DNA of 42,850 bases. Origin: Bacteroidaceae bacterium. Lineage in GTDB: Bacteria; Bacteroidota; Bacteroidia; Bacteroidales; Bacteroidaceae. The notes beneath the pieces are model-generated. The model did not search any database. It was given only the letters and a program-made list of their open reading frames with translations, and was not told the DNA's origin. The stretch lies in contig JAEEGS010000008.1 of NCBI GenBank assembly GCA_016280445.1, positions 1 to 42,850 on the forward strand. Reading direction: 5' to 3'. This document shows positions 30,885 through 38,818 of the stretch, piece by piece; the stretch's first letter is position 1; every line of letters begins with the position of its first letter. The translations under genes and the position numbers were made by a program.

Positions 30885-32432
30885 ATGATTGCAAAAGTTC
30901 ATAGTGCAGCGTTGCAAGGTCTCGATGCCATGGTGGTCACCGTGGAGGTGGACAACTACGAAGGAGGGCAAAATGCCAAGTTCACCATTGTTGGTTTGCC
31001 AGACAATGCGGTGAAAGAGAGCCAGGAACGTGTGCAGTCAGCCTTACGTGTGAAAGGTTATAAGGCACCCTGCAAATCCGTGGTGGTCAATCTCGCGCCA
31101 GCCGATGTTCGCAAGGAAGGCTCAGGCTTCGACCTCCCCATGGCCATTGGTGTGCTTCTCTCCTATGGATTCATGGAGATTCCACATTCCGAGAGATTCA
31201 TGTTTGTTGGCGAACTGGGACTGGATGGAACCATCCTGCCCGTGAAAGGTATTTTGCCCATCTCCATCAAAGCACGTGAAATGGGTTACGAGGCACTGTT
31301 CGTTCCAGAAGAGAATGCCCGTGAGGCCGCCGTGGTGAACCGACTGAAAGTGTATGGAGTGAAAAACCTGCAGGACATCGTCGGGTTCTTCGGTGGAGTT
31401 CATCAGATAGAACCCACAGTCGTCAACACGCGCGAAGAGTTCTACGCCCAGCAGTTCTCCTTTCCTTACGATTTTGAAGAGGTGAAAGGGCAAGCCAATG
31501 TGAAGCGCGCCTTCGAGGTGGCAGCGGCAGGAGGTCACAACATTATTCTGGTAGGCAGTCCGGGTTGTGGCAAATCCATGATGGCGAAACGTCTGCCCTC
31601 CATCCTTCCCCCTCTGACCCTCAACGAGAGTCTTGAAACCACTCAGATACATTCCATCGCAGGCAAACTGAAGAAAGAGACCTCTCTCATCAGTCAGCGC
31701 CCCTTCCGTTCACCCCATCATACCGTGTCAGATGTTGCCCTCGTGGGAGGAGGCAACACCTTTCTGCCAGGCGAAATCTGTTTAGCCCACAACGGGGTGC
31801 TATTTCTCGACGAACTCCCCGAGTTCAACCGCTCCGTGCTCGAAACGCTCCGTCAACCGCTCGAAGACCGTGTCATCTCCATCTCGCGGGCACGTTACAA
31901 TCTCACGCTCCCATGCTCCTTTATGTTGGTAGCCTCGATGAACCCCTGTCCTTGTGGCTACCATCATCACCCCACCCATCATTGTGTCTGCACGCCAGGA
32001 CAGATTCAGCGTTACATGAACAAAATCAGTGGTCCTTTGATGGACCGCATCGACATTCAGGTGGAGGTGGAGAGTGTGCCCTTCGAGGAAATCTCCAAGG
32101 CACCCAAAGGCGAGCCTTCATCAGCCATCCGCGAACGGGTGCTCAAGGCTCGGAAGATTCAGAGTGAGCGCTACAAGGGTGTCAAAGGCATTCACTGCAA
32201 TGCCCAGATGACCACGTCGTTGCTTCAGAAACATGTGCAACTCGACGAAAAAGCCCTCAACCTCCTTCGTTCTGCCATGAAAAGACTTAACCTCTCAGCA
32301 CGTGCCTACGACCGCATTCTGAAAGTATCACGCACCATCGCCGACCTTGAAGGCGCAGAACAGGTTCAGAGTCAACACATTGCCGAAGCCATCGGTTATC
32401 GCAACCTTGACCGTGATAACTGGGTGGAATGA
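30885..32432 (+). CDS. comM: YifB/ComM family Mg-chelatase-like AAA ATPase
   Basis: This 515-residue protein has an N-terminal Lon-protease-like domain (about 1-175; GLPDNAVKESQERVQSAL) and an AAA domain with Walker A GSPGCGKS (224-231) and Walker B GVLFLDELPEF. A Cys-rich insert NPCPCGYHHHP...HHCVC probably binds zinc, and the C-terminal Mg-chelatase domain reads RLNLSARAYDRILKVSRTIA. ComM is a hexameric branch-migration helicase that aids integration of foreign DNA during natural transformation. Length and motifs are complete. Confidence 0.9.
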   Translation: MIAKVHSAALQGLDAMVVTVEVDNYEGGQNAKFTIVGLPDNAVKESQERVQSALRVKGYKAPCKSVVVNLAPADVRKEGSGFDLPMAIGVLLSYGFMEIPHSERFMFVGELGLDGTILPVKGILPISIKAREMGYEALFVPEENAREAAVVNRLKVYGVKNLQDIVGFFGGVHQIEPTVVNTREEFYAQQFSFPYDFEEVKGQANVKRAFEVAAAGGHNIILVGSPGCGKSMMAKRLPSILPPLTLNESLETTQIHSIAGKLKKETSLISQRPFRSPHHTVSDVALVGGGNTFLPGEICLAHNGVLFLDELPEFNRSVLETLRQPLEDRVISISRARYNLTLPCSFMLVASMNPCPCGYHHHPTHHCVCTPGQIQRYMNKISGPLMDRIDIQVEVESVPFEEISKAPKGEPSSAIRERVLKARKIQSERYKGVKGIHCNAQMTTSLLQKHVQLDEKALNLLRSAMKRLNLSARAYDRILKVSRTIADLEGAEQVQSQHIAEAIGYRNLDRDNWVE

Positions 32433-32598
32433 GAAACAAATTTTCCGTTTCTTCCACTACCCAATTTCTCTTTTTTTTAAAATAATCCCCAAAAAAGTGC
32501 ACGATTCTCAGATTTTTTTCCTAACGTTTGCCACGTCATTGAAGAATTTCAATTGCTTTGTTTTGCAGCACTGAAGTAAATGATATTTCTGATATGGC

Positions 32599-32670
32599 AA
32601 GTTCCTGGGCCACTCTGGCTCTGCCGCTTGCCTCGCAAGAACTTTATGTTGCTCGGGAACTTTAAAGTTC
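32599..32670. repeat. Paired and palindromic motifs upstream of the frameshifted gene
   Basis: AAGTTCC (32599-32605) pairs with GGAACTT (32656-32662), and GAACTTTAAAGTTC (32657-32670) is a perfect 14-bp palindrome 37 bases before the next start codon. It could be a regulator site or a transcript hairpin. The rest of 32433-32707 shows no gene and no clear promoter. Confidence 0.4.
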
Positions 32671-32707
32671 ATTCAATGATAGTGCTGCGGTTTTAGAGTA
32701 TATCGAT

Positions 32708-33210
32708 ATGAGACGTACATGTATATGGCAGAAGGTTGCTTGGCTGCTGCTATGGACTTTGTGGCTACCCACCATGATGCACGCCGGCAACGATATGGAA
32801 AGCAGTTCCTATTGGATGATTACCCCAAGTGGCGTCAATATCCAGATCCCCATCTATGACTCGGGTGGATTGGATGGTTTTGTGGATAATGGCTATCTGT
32901 ATATCACGCCCGAGTGCGGTGCCCAGGAAACAGTGCTCTACTTCTATTCCAAGCAGAAGAACAGCAGCAACTGCTGGGTATGGTTCAAGAAAAGTGTGGA
33001 TGGCGAAATGGTGCTGAGCCGCGATAATGGCTACAGTTCCATTGTGGTTTCTTCTGCGGAAAAGAACTGCGAACTGAGTCAGAAGTCGGGCCGGGGATTT
33101 CGAATTCCCTCCAACGCGCGTGGTACACCCTCGACGGTAGGAAACTCGACGGTAAGCCTTATGTGAAGGGCATGTATATCAAGAATGGCCGCAAGGTCGT
33201 TGTGGAATAA
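32708..33210 (+). pseudogene. Secreted protein with C-terminal WYTLDGRK tail, frameshifted
   Basis: The frame from 32708 begins with a signal peptide (LLLWTLWLPTMMHAG), then a beta-rich stretch of no known family (about 26-135), and stops at 33166 after RGTPSTVGNSTVSLM. In another frame the sequence after about 33085 reads ISNSLQRAWYTLDGRKLDG, then KPYVKGMYIKNGRKVVVE, and stops at 33208-33210. That second ending is the standard C-terminal tail of many Prevotella and Bacteroides secreted proteins. A frameshift near the G/C run at about 33088-33100 therefore separates body and tail. It may be a real mutation, a phase-variable tract or a sequencing error. Confidence 0.7.
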
Positions 33211-33259
33211 ATAGGACGTATTGATAAGATGTCACCACATTGCCGAAGCATGGGTGATT

Positions 33260-34138
33260 TTATCCCTTTCGATATTCCTTCGGGCTCATGCCTTTCATAC
33301 GCGAGAAGAACTTGCTGAACGAAGGGGTGTCGGCGAAATGGAGGCGGTCGGCTATCTGGGTGATGCTCAGTGGGGATGTTTGCAATAGGAAAGAGGCTTC
33401 CATCAGCAGCATCTGGTTGATGTAGTCGATAACGGTGCGGCCTGTGACCTGACGAACGACTCGGGAGAGATAGACGGTGGAGATATGAAGCTGGTCGGCG
33501 TAGAAGGCGATGTCGTGGTGCTCTGCAAAGTGGCGGGGCAACAGACGAATGAAGCCGATGAAGATTTCCTCTACACGCTGGGGTGTCTGGCGGTGTACGA
33601 TGGCACTATTCTGGGCGTTCTGCAGGTCGAGCAGGAAGATGGAATAGAGCATTCGCAACACTTCCCCTTTATATATATGGTCGGAATGCAGATAGCCGAT
33701 AATCTCGTGCAACTTCATCATCAGATGCTGTGCGGCTTCGGAGGCGAGTGTCTGTTTCGGCTCATGCAGTTGTACGATGGGCATGTAGGCCAAATGCAAG
33801 AGGTCGTGGACGGATGGCACTTCGATGGTGACATGCTCATCGGCCATCAGGCAGTAGCCGTGGAAATCGTCGGAGGTGGCGATGACGGTGACCTGCAGGC
33901 CTGGCGAATAGATGTACAGGTCGTTGGGATGAAGCGTCAGTTCACGGCCGTTGTAATGAATGGTCATCCACCCTTTGTCTACGACCACAAAGGCGAAGCA
34001 GGAAAGGAACCCATGCAGCAGGTTGGTACGAAGGATTTGCGCCCCATCTGTTTCCAGACAGTACATCCCGTCGTCCCAGCCTTTTTCGGGTAAGTCGTCG
34101 CCTACAAATATGGGCAAATATTCCTTCAGTGTGTACAC
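33260..34138 (-). CDS. AraC-family transcriptional regulator
   Basis: This is a 292-residue regulator. An N-terminal cupin-like sensing domain (about 20-170) is followed by two AraC helix-turn-helix units at about 210-290: FYADQLHISTVYLSRVVRQV and ITQIADRLHFADTPSFSKFF, ending in GMSPKEYRK. The start is GTG at 34138; a stop lies just upstream in frame. It is transcribed away from a bacterioferritin-like operon, and the shared region holds a direct repeat with two-turn spacing, so it probably controls that operon. Confidence 0.88.
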   Translation of the reverse strand: MYTLKEYLPIFVGDDLPEKGWDDGMYCLETDGAQILRTNLLHGFLSCFAFVVVDKGWMTIHYNGRELTLHPNDLYIYSPGLQVTVIATSDDFHGYCLMADEHVTIEVPSVHDLLHLAYMPIVQLHEPKQTLASEAAQHLMMKLHEIIGYLHSDHIYKGEVLRMLYSIFLLDLQNAQNSAIVHRQTPQRVEEIFIGFIRLLPRHFAEHHDIAFYADQLHISTVYLSRVVRQVTGRTVIDYINQMLLMEASFLLQTSPLSITQIADRLHFADTPSFSKFFSRMKGMSPKEYRKG

Positions 34139-34223
34139 CTCTGTATTTTACAATTTGACGATTTACAATTGACGATTTCTTTTTGTGGGGGCAAAATTAC
34201 GAATTATTTTTGATAGCTGTATC

Positions 34224-34252
34224 GTTTCAGACAATTTTTGTGTTGTTTCAGA
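34224..34252. promoter_or_regulatory. Direct repeat GTTTCAGA, possible AraC-regulator site
   Basis: GTTTCAGA occurs at 34224-34231 and 34245-34252, 21 bases apart, that is two helical turns on one face of DNA. Both lie upstream of the -7 box of the ferritin-like gene and next to the divergent AraC gene. Direct repeats of this spacing are the usual AraC-family sites. Confidence 0.5.
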
Positions 34253-34277
34253 TATGGTACGATGTGAAAAACAACGC

Positions 34278-34285
34278 TAATTTTG
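34278..34285 (+). promoter_or_regulatory. -7 box of the ferritin-like operon
   Basis: TAATTTTG matches the Bacteroidetes -7 element. A proper -33 TTTG is missing at the right distance, which fits a promoter that needs an activator. A mirror-image -7 box for the AraC gene (TAATTTTG, minus strand) lies at 34199-34192. Confidence 0.45.
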
Positions 34286-34342
34286 CAGCAGAAATCGTGA
34301 AACAATTCACAAAATTCGTTTAACAACTAAAACAAAAGTATT

Positions 34343-34798
34343 ATGGACAAGAAGCAATCTATTGAGGCTTTACAGTTTTTCGTAACTCATTTGGCAGAGG
34401 GTGCCATGGTTCACAAGCAGCAGGGCATGATTTTCAAGGCACAGGGCTTTACCAAACTCGGAGAGAAGTACATCGGCCACTTCGATGAGGAGATGGGCTG
34501 GGTAGAGAAGTTTACAGAGCGCATCCTCGACCTCGGCGGAGAAATCAAGTTCGAGGGCATGAAGAGCCGCGACCTCATTTGCGCCCCTGTAGAATATGTC
34601 AAGGCTGACCTTGCCATTCAGGAGCCTGGCGTTGAGCTGCTGATGAAGTGCATGGAGGGTGTGAAGGCTGACCCCACCACCTACGACCTGTTGAAGGACT
34701 ATCTGAAGGATGAGGAAGAAGACCTCTACTGGAGCCAAGGTGCTATCGACATGATTGAGTGCGTTGGCAAGCAAAACTGGCTGTTCACTCAGTTGTAA
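34343..34798 (+). CDS. Bacterioferritin-like protein with altered di-iron ligands
   Basis: This 151-residue four-helix protein has a C-terminal part (LLKDYLKDEEEDLYWSQGAI, then DMIECVGKQNWL) that clearly follows bacterioferritin (family pattern ILxDEExHIDWLE...LIexiGlqnYl). In bacterioferritin two ExxH pairs bind the di-iron centre. Here they read EMGW (50-53) and EEED (124-127), so both His are replaced, by Trp and Asp. A Met next to Glu 50 keeps the position of the haem Met. Iron storage may be altered, or the protein may do something else. It is first in an operon with a flavin-fold protein, 51 bases ahead of it. Confidence 0.75.
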   Translation: MDKKQSIEALQFFVTHLAEGAMVHKQQGMIFKAQGFTKLGEKYIGHFDEEMGWVEKFTERILDLGGEIKFEGMKSRDLICAPVEYVKADLAIQEPGVELLMKCMEGVKADPTTYDLLKDYLKDEEEDLYWSQGAIDMIECVGKQNWLFTQL

Positions 34799-34849
34799 GA
34801 GAGAGACATTTATCGTCAATCATCATCATTTATTAAAAAATAATAGATT

Positions 34850-35248
34850 ATGGAAGCAGCAAAGAAAGTTTATGACTTCTTGGAAGATGCCAAGACGTTC
34901 TACCTCGCCACTGTGGAAGGCGACCAACCCCGTGTACGTCCTTACGGAGCCATGCTCTTCTTCGAGGGCAAAATCTACATCATGGCTTTCGGCCAGACTA
35001 ACGCAACCCATCAGATTGCCGCCAACCCAAAGGCTGAAATCTGTGCTTTCAAAGGCAAGACTCTCCGCATCGAGTGCAAACTCGTGAAGGACGAGCGTCC
35101 TGAAGTGGGCAAGGCCATGGCAGAAAAGATGCCATCGCTGAAACCCTTGTTTGGCGAGAATGGCGAGACAGCAATGATGTACTATCTGAGCGATGCTACA
35201 GCATCCTTTTTCAAACTGATGGAGTTGGATGAAACAGTGAAATTCTAA
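34850..35248 (+). CDS. Pyridoxamine 5'-phosphate oxidase-fold flavoprotein
   Basis: This 132-residue protein of the split-barrel PNPOx-like family reads VYDFLEDAKTFYLATVEGDQ, PRVRPYGAMLFFEGKIYIMA, then NPKAEICAFKG. Members bind FMN, F420 or haem, and small ones like this are usually flavin reductases or of unknown function. It does not look like PdxH (too short). It is placed between a ferritin-like gene and a small winged-helix gene, which suggests a redox or iron response (inference). Confidence 0.8.
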   Translation: MEAAKKVYDFLEDAKTFYLATVEGDQPRVRPYGAMLFFEGKIYIMAFGQTNATHQIAANPKAEICAFKGKTLRIECKLVKDERPEVGKAMAEKMPSLKPLFGENGETAMMYYLSDATASFFKLMELDETVKF

Positions 35249-35264
35249 AAAGCAGACAATTCCC

Positions 35265-35438
35265 ATGAAAGAGCAAGTATTACAGGCCATGCGCGAGGCA
35301 GGTAAGCCCGTCTCGGCTGGCGATGTGACCAAGGCACTGGGTGCTGACCGCAAGGAAGTGGATAAGGCTTTTGCCGAACTGAAAAAGGAAGGTACCATTG
35401 TCTCTCCAGTCCGCTGTAAGTGGGAACCTGCCCAGTAA
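35265..35438 (+). CDS. Small winged-helix protein
   Basis: This is a 57-residue protein starting 16 bases after the flavoprotein stop. It reads MKEQVLQAMREAGKPVSAGD, then VTKALGADRKEVDKAFAELK and ends KEGTIVSPVRCKWEPAQ. The pattern of three helices then a beta hairpin is that of a minimal MarR/wHTH domain, where AGDVTKALG and RKEVDKAFAEL form the DNA-reading helices. Similar tiny proteins occur in other Bacteroidetes. It probably belongs to the same transcript. Confidence 0.75.
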   Translation: MKEQVLQAMREAGKPVSAGDVTKALGADRKEVDKAFAELKKEGTIVSPVRCKWEPAQ

Positions 35439-35568
35439 GGGTCTCCTGCATCGTGACGGTGAAGATGACGCTACAAGAACAATAAACCCATTTTATGCCG
35501 AGGGGTGGCTGGTACGAGTGACTAAACGGCAACGCTGAAGACACCAGACCGTGTCACCCCCTTTCTTT

Positions 35569-35751
35569 ATGCCGACTATCGCAATTGGATTACTGATACC
35601 CTTGCTGGGCACGATGCTCGGTTCGGCCTTTGTGTTCTTTATGAAGAACGACATGCCCGAGCGCGTGCAGAAGTCCTTGCTCGGCTTTGCGTCGGGCGTG
35701 ATGGTGGCAGCCTCCGTCTGGTCGCTGCTCATTCCTGCCATGGATATGTAG
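35569..35751 (+). pseudogene. ZIP-family metal transporter, N-terminal stump
   Basis: Sixty residues, starting MPTIAIGLLIPLLGTMLGSA, cover the first two membrane helices of a ZIP (ZupT-like) Zn/Fe transporter up to VMVAASVWSLLIPAMDM. Then a TAG follows where relatives continue for about 200 residues. The 70 bases after it do not encode more ZIP sequence in any frame I can read, so most of the gene has been deleted. The metal-binding helices are gone and it cannot transport. Confidence 0.7.
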
Positions 35752-35824
35752 GTGAGCGGAGGCATGAGGGGGAATGGGGTGATTAGATTTTCAAGAGGTC
35801 TTTGCCGTCAAATTGCGACAATAA

Positions 35825-36733
35825 ATGACAATGACATTTCATCCTTTGACGTTGTCCGACCGCAAGGCCATGCAGGCAGTTACGCTGCACTCGGGGCGGC
35901 GTAACTGCAACTACACCTTTGCCAACCTTGTGGGATGGCAGTTTCTGTTCGACACCGAGGTGTGCGTGCTTGCAAACGCCGTGGTGCTGCGCTATACCTT
36001 CGAGGGCCAGCGGGCGTATATGGTTTGTACTTCAGAAGCGTTGTCACTGGAACTGATTGAGGCATTATTTGAGGATAGCAATAGAGATTTGACATTGATG
36101 GGGCTTGAAGACTCGCAAGTATCCCCAATCTCAAACCTCAAACCTCAAATCTCAATTATATCCGAGTCAGATCGTGACCAATACGATTACATCTACCGCC
36201 GCGCTGATCTCGCAACGCTTCATGGCAGACATCTGGACGCCAAGCGTAATCACATCCATCGTTTCCGTGCGGAGCATCCCGATTTTGAATATCGTCCTCT
36301 TACGCCGGAACTCTTTGACGAATGTCGCCGACTGACGGAAATATGGCAGGAAGAGAAGAACCAAAACGGAAAAGGGAACGAGAATGAGACTATCGATGCC
36401 GAGCATCGCGTGCTGGAGACCATCTTTTCGAATTGGGACGCTCTTGGCATGACAGGCGGAAGCATCTTTGTGGACGGTCGCATGGTGGCTTTCACATACG
36501 GCGCCGCTGTGACAACCGACACCCTGGACGTCTGTGTGGAGAAAGCCGACCGTCACGTGGAGGGAGCTTTTGCCATCATCAACCAGCAGTTCGCCGAGCA
36601 TCTGCCTGAGCAATATATCTATCTGAACCGCGAAGAAGATATGGGAATCCCAGGTCTTCGCCAAGCGAAATTATCGTATCACCCTGAAATCCTGTTGACC
36701 TACAATGTCGTGCATATTACAAAGAATGACTGA
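35825..36733 (+). CDS. DUF2156 protein (LPG-synthase C-terminal-like, GNAT fold)
   Basis: This 302-residue protein belongs to the PF09924/DUF2156 family, with a tandem GNAT-like fold. It starts MTMTFHPLTLSDRKAMQAVT, has RNCNYTFANLVGWQ, the central YDYIYRRADLATLHGRHLDA and KRNHIHRF, and the C-terminal EGAFAIINQQFAE with YLNREEDMGIPGLR. It is soluble and lacks the membrane part of MprF. Residues about 101-111 (ISNLKPQISI) are encoded by a four-unit heptamer repeat, an insertion between the two halves. It overlaps the GNAT gene by 29 bases. Confidence 0.8.
   Translation: MTMTFHPLTLSDRKAMQAVTLHSGRRNCNYTFANLVGWQFLFDTEVCVLANAVVLRYTFEGQRAYMVCTSEALSLELIEALFEDSNRDLTLMGLEDSQVSPISNLKPQISIISESDRDQYDYIYRRADLATLHGRHLDAKRNHIHRFRAEHPDFEYRPLTPELFDECRRLTEIWQEEKNQNGKGNENETIDAEHRVLETIFSNWDALGMTGGSIFVDGRMVAFTYGAAVTTDTLDVCVEKADRHVEGAFAIINQQFAEHLPEQYIYLNREEDMGIPGLRQAKLSYHPEILLTYNVVHITKND
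36130..36157. repeat. Four-unit heptamer array inside a coding sequence
   Basis: CTCAAAC CTCAAAC CTCAAAT CTCAATT, four 7-bp units; CCCCAAT just before may be a fifth. It lies in frame inside the DUF2156 gene and supplies part of its protein sequence. Read on the other strand the unit is GTTTGAG, close to units of the intergenic arrays. Confidence 0.75.
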
Positions 36734-37187
36734 AGATGACGCGCCGCTGACCGTCCGCTGGATGGTGCGACAATACGGTTTTGACCATGCTGAGGCGGAG
36801 TCGTGGGTGCAAGACCTGCATTTCAACTGGCCGTTGAGTGTCAAGGCCTTGGATGAAAACGGCCATGTCGTGGGGCTGCTCAATATGAGTGATTATCGAA
36901 TTGAAGAGGAGACGCCGCAGATTCTCATAGATAAGCCGGAGCTGATAAAAAGCCTGAATGCTCAGCGTTATATCGCTGTCTTTTCGTTCATCGTGGCTGA
37001 AAAGTATCGTGGCACCCGATTGAACTACGACATGTTGATGTCCATCATGCCTGAGTTGAAAGCCAACTACGATTTCATCTTCGTTCCTGTGCTGTATCGC
37101 CTCAAGACTCACCAATACTGGCAACGTTGGGGTGCAAAGGAGTTTTACCACGATGAGGATTGTGTGTGTTACAAATTGGATCTTTAG
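36705..37187 (+). CDS. GNAT-family acetyltransferase
   Basis: This is a 160-residue single-domain acetyltransferase. It shows RMTEDDAPLTVRWMVRQYGF, the strand VKALDENGHVVGLLNMSDYR, FIVAEKYRGTRLNYDMLMSI in the place of the acetyl-CoA loop (R/QxxGxG/A, here KYRGTRL) and the C-terminal YWQRWGAKEFYHDE. The substrate is unknown. The start at 36705 overlaps the DUF2156 gene, so the two are translated together and may act on the same target (inference). Confidence 0.75.
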   Translation: MSCILQRMTEDDAPLTVRWMVRQYGFDHAEAESWVQDLHFNWPLSVKALDENGHVVGLLNMSDYRIEEETPQILIDKPELIKSLNAQRYIAVFSFIVAEKYRGTRLNYDMLMSIMPELKANYDFIFVPVLYRLKTHQYWQRWGAKEFYHDEDCVCYKLDL

Positions 37188-37238
37188 TATCTTTACTTCA
37201 TCAAACAAGCTTATCATTATCATTGAAAATCTGAAATT

Positions 37239-38591
37239 ATGACTAACTACGATTTCGACGTTATCTGCGTAGGCTGCGGTCACGGTTGCGACCTGGCAGC
37301 ACGCATACTGGCTCGCGCCGGTAAAAAAGTTGCCGCTGTAGAGCGCGACCTGTGGATGGGCACCTGCACCAACTACGGATGTAATGCCAAGATTATGCTC
37401 GACGGTCCCTTCGAACTCACCACGGCGATGGAGAACTATCGCGAGATAGGTGTGTTCGAAAAGGTGCCAGAGGTGAACTGGGAGAAACTCATGCAGTACA
37501 AGCTGCCGTATTTCGAGGCTTTCAAGTCATTCACAAAGGCCACGATGGAACAGAGCGGCTGTACTTGTATTCACGGTCACGGTACGCTGAAAGATGCCCA
37601 CACCGTGGTGGTTGATGGCAAGGAATATACCGCCGAATACATCATCCTCGGCCCTGGTCAGCGCGACGACAAGCTCGATATCCCTGGCAAGGAGTTCATC
37701 CACGGCAGCCGCGATATGCTCAGCATTGAGCAGATGCCCGCCCGCATCGTCTTCATCGGTGGCGGCATCATCTCGATGGAGTTTGCCTCGATGGCTGTCG
37801 ATATGGGTCGCGAGGTGACGGTCATCGACCACGGTGACCATTGCCTGAAGATTTACCCCAAAGAGTATGTCGACGAAGTGGTGGCCCGCATGGAGAAGAA
37901 GGGTGCCCAATTCAAGTATTGCGAGGACGTGTGCGCCATCGAGAAGACAGCCACAGGTCTGTTGGTGAAGACCCAGAAGGGCTTTGAGGTGGAGTGTGAC
38001 TATGTGCTGCAGGCTACGGGACGCCCCGTGAACTACGAAGGTCTGGGACTCGAAGCACTGGGCATAGAGGCCGGTCCGCGAGGCATCAAGGTGGACGACC
38101 ATCTGCGCACCTCGGTAAAGAATATCTTTGCTTCTGGCGATGCCATCGACAAGCGCATCCCCAAACTGACGCCTACTGCCTTCTTCGAGAGCCAGTACAT
38201 TGCCGACCTCATCTTGGGCAATACCACGGAACCCATCTGCTATCCTGCTGTGCCCAACCTCGTGTTCACCTTCCCACGCATCGCTCAGGTCGGTGTCAGT
38301 CTCGACGAAGCACGCAAGGACAGCAAGTATCGCGTAGTAGATATCCCATATGGTCAGGCGTTCCTCTTCAACACCCACAACGAGGCGACCGCCAAACTGG
38401 CGTTCATCTTCGACAACGAGAGCAACCTCCTGGTAGGTGCTGCCGCCATGGGTTCGGATGCAGGTCCCTGGATTGACGTTCTCTCGCTCGTCATCTTCAA
38501 CAAGATGACACGTGAACAGCTTGCCTACTACATCTATGCCTTCCCGACAACTACTTGCGGACCGCTGATGATGCTGGGAATGTTCTGGTAA
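37239..38591 (+). CDS. FAD-dependent disulfide oxidoreductase, lipoamide-dehydrogenase-like
   Basis: This 450-residue class I pyridine-nucleotide disulfide reductase shows an FAD loop VGCGHGCDLAA (11-21), the redox pair Cys 43/Cys 48 in GTCTNYGCNAK, the NAD(P)-binding IVFIGGGIISMEFA, and FASGDAIDKR for the FAD ribityl chain. The usual C-terminal His-Glu catalytic pair (HPTxxE) is absent: the sequence there reads FPTTTCGPLMM. A different acid-base group or a different reaction is therefore likely. No 2-oxoacid dehydrogenase genes are near. A strong terminator follows. Confidence 0.85.
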   Translation: MTNYDFDVICVGCGHGCDLAARILARAGKKVAAVERDLWMGTCTNYGCNAKIMLDGPFELTTAMENYREIGVFEKVPEVNWEKLMQYKLPYFEAFKSFTKATMEQSGCTCIHGHGTLKDAHTVVVDGKEYTAEYIILGPGQRDDKLDIPGKEFIHGSRDMLSIEQMPARIVFIGGGIISMEFASMAVDMGREVTVIDHGDHCLKIYPKEYVDEVVARMEKKGAQFKYCEDVCAIEKTATGLLVKTQKGFEVECDYVLQATGRPVNYEGLGLEALGIEAGPRGIKVDDHLRTSVKNIFASGDAIDKRIPKLTPTAFFESQYIADLILGNTTEPICYPAVPNLVFTFPRIAQVGVSLDEARKDSKYRVVDIPYGQAFLFNTHNEATAKLAFIFDNESNLLVGAAAMGSDAGPWIDVLSLVIFNKMTREQLAYYIYAFPTTTCGPLMMLGMFW

Positions 38592-38667
38592 ACCTGCTTT
38601 CAAATATCGGCCCTGATACAAACCAGGCTTGCATTGTGCAAGTCGGGGTGTGAGGAAGGGGTTGCAT

Positions 38668-38716
38668 GAAAAAGGGGGAGAAATGACTGGTTTAAAGTCG
38701 TTTCTCCCCCTTTTTC
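38668..38716. terminator. Strong intrinsic terminator
   Basis: GAAAAAGGGGGAGAAATGAC (38668-38687) pairs with GTCGTTTCTCCCCCTTTTTC (38697-38716), 20 bp with a single mismatch, loop TGGTTTAAA. The A-run and T-run on the two sides would let it work on both strands. It closes the oxidoreductase transcript. Confidence 0.9.
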
Positions 38717-38746
38717 GTTTCTTCTCATCATGTTTTTTTGCGATTG

Positions 38747-38778
38747 TTTGGAGAAGTAATAGGCATTCCATATCTTTG
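38747..38778 (+). promoter_or_regulatory. Promoter of the propeller-pectinesterase pair
   Basis: TTTG (38747-38750), 20 bases, TATCTTTG (38771-38778), a full Bacteroidetes promoter, 40 bases before the ATG at 38819. Confidence 0.7.
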
Positions 38779-38818
38779 CAAATCAATCCATAAAAGGACT
38801 TTTGAAAACGCTGTTAAT

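Noticed and set aside
29570-30886. 438-residue open frame on the minus strand
   Set aside because: It lies antisense to two clear lipoprotein genes. Its sequence is rich in Val, Gly, Glu and Asp with no family motif, as expected from the GC-rich third positions of the real genes.
37527-38786. 419-residue open frame on the minus strand
   Set aside because: It is antisense to the FAD oxidoreductase and runs through its terminator; no domain is recognisable.
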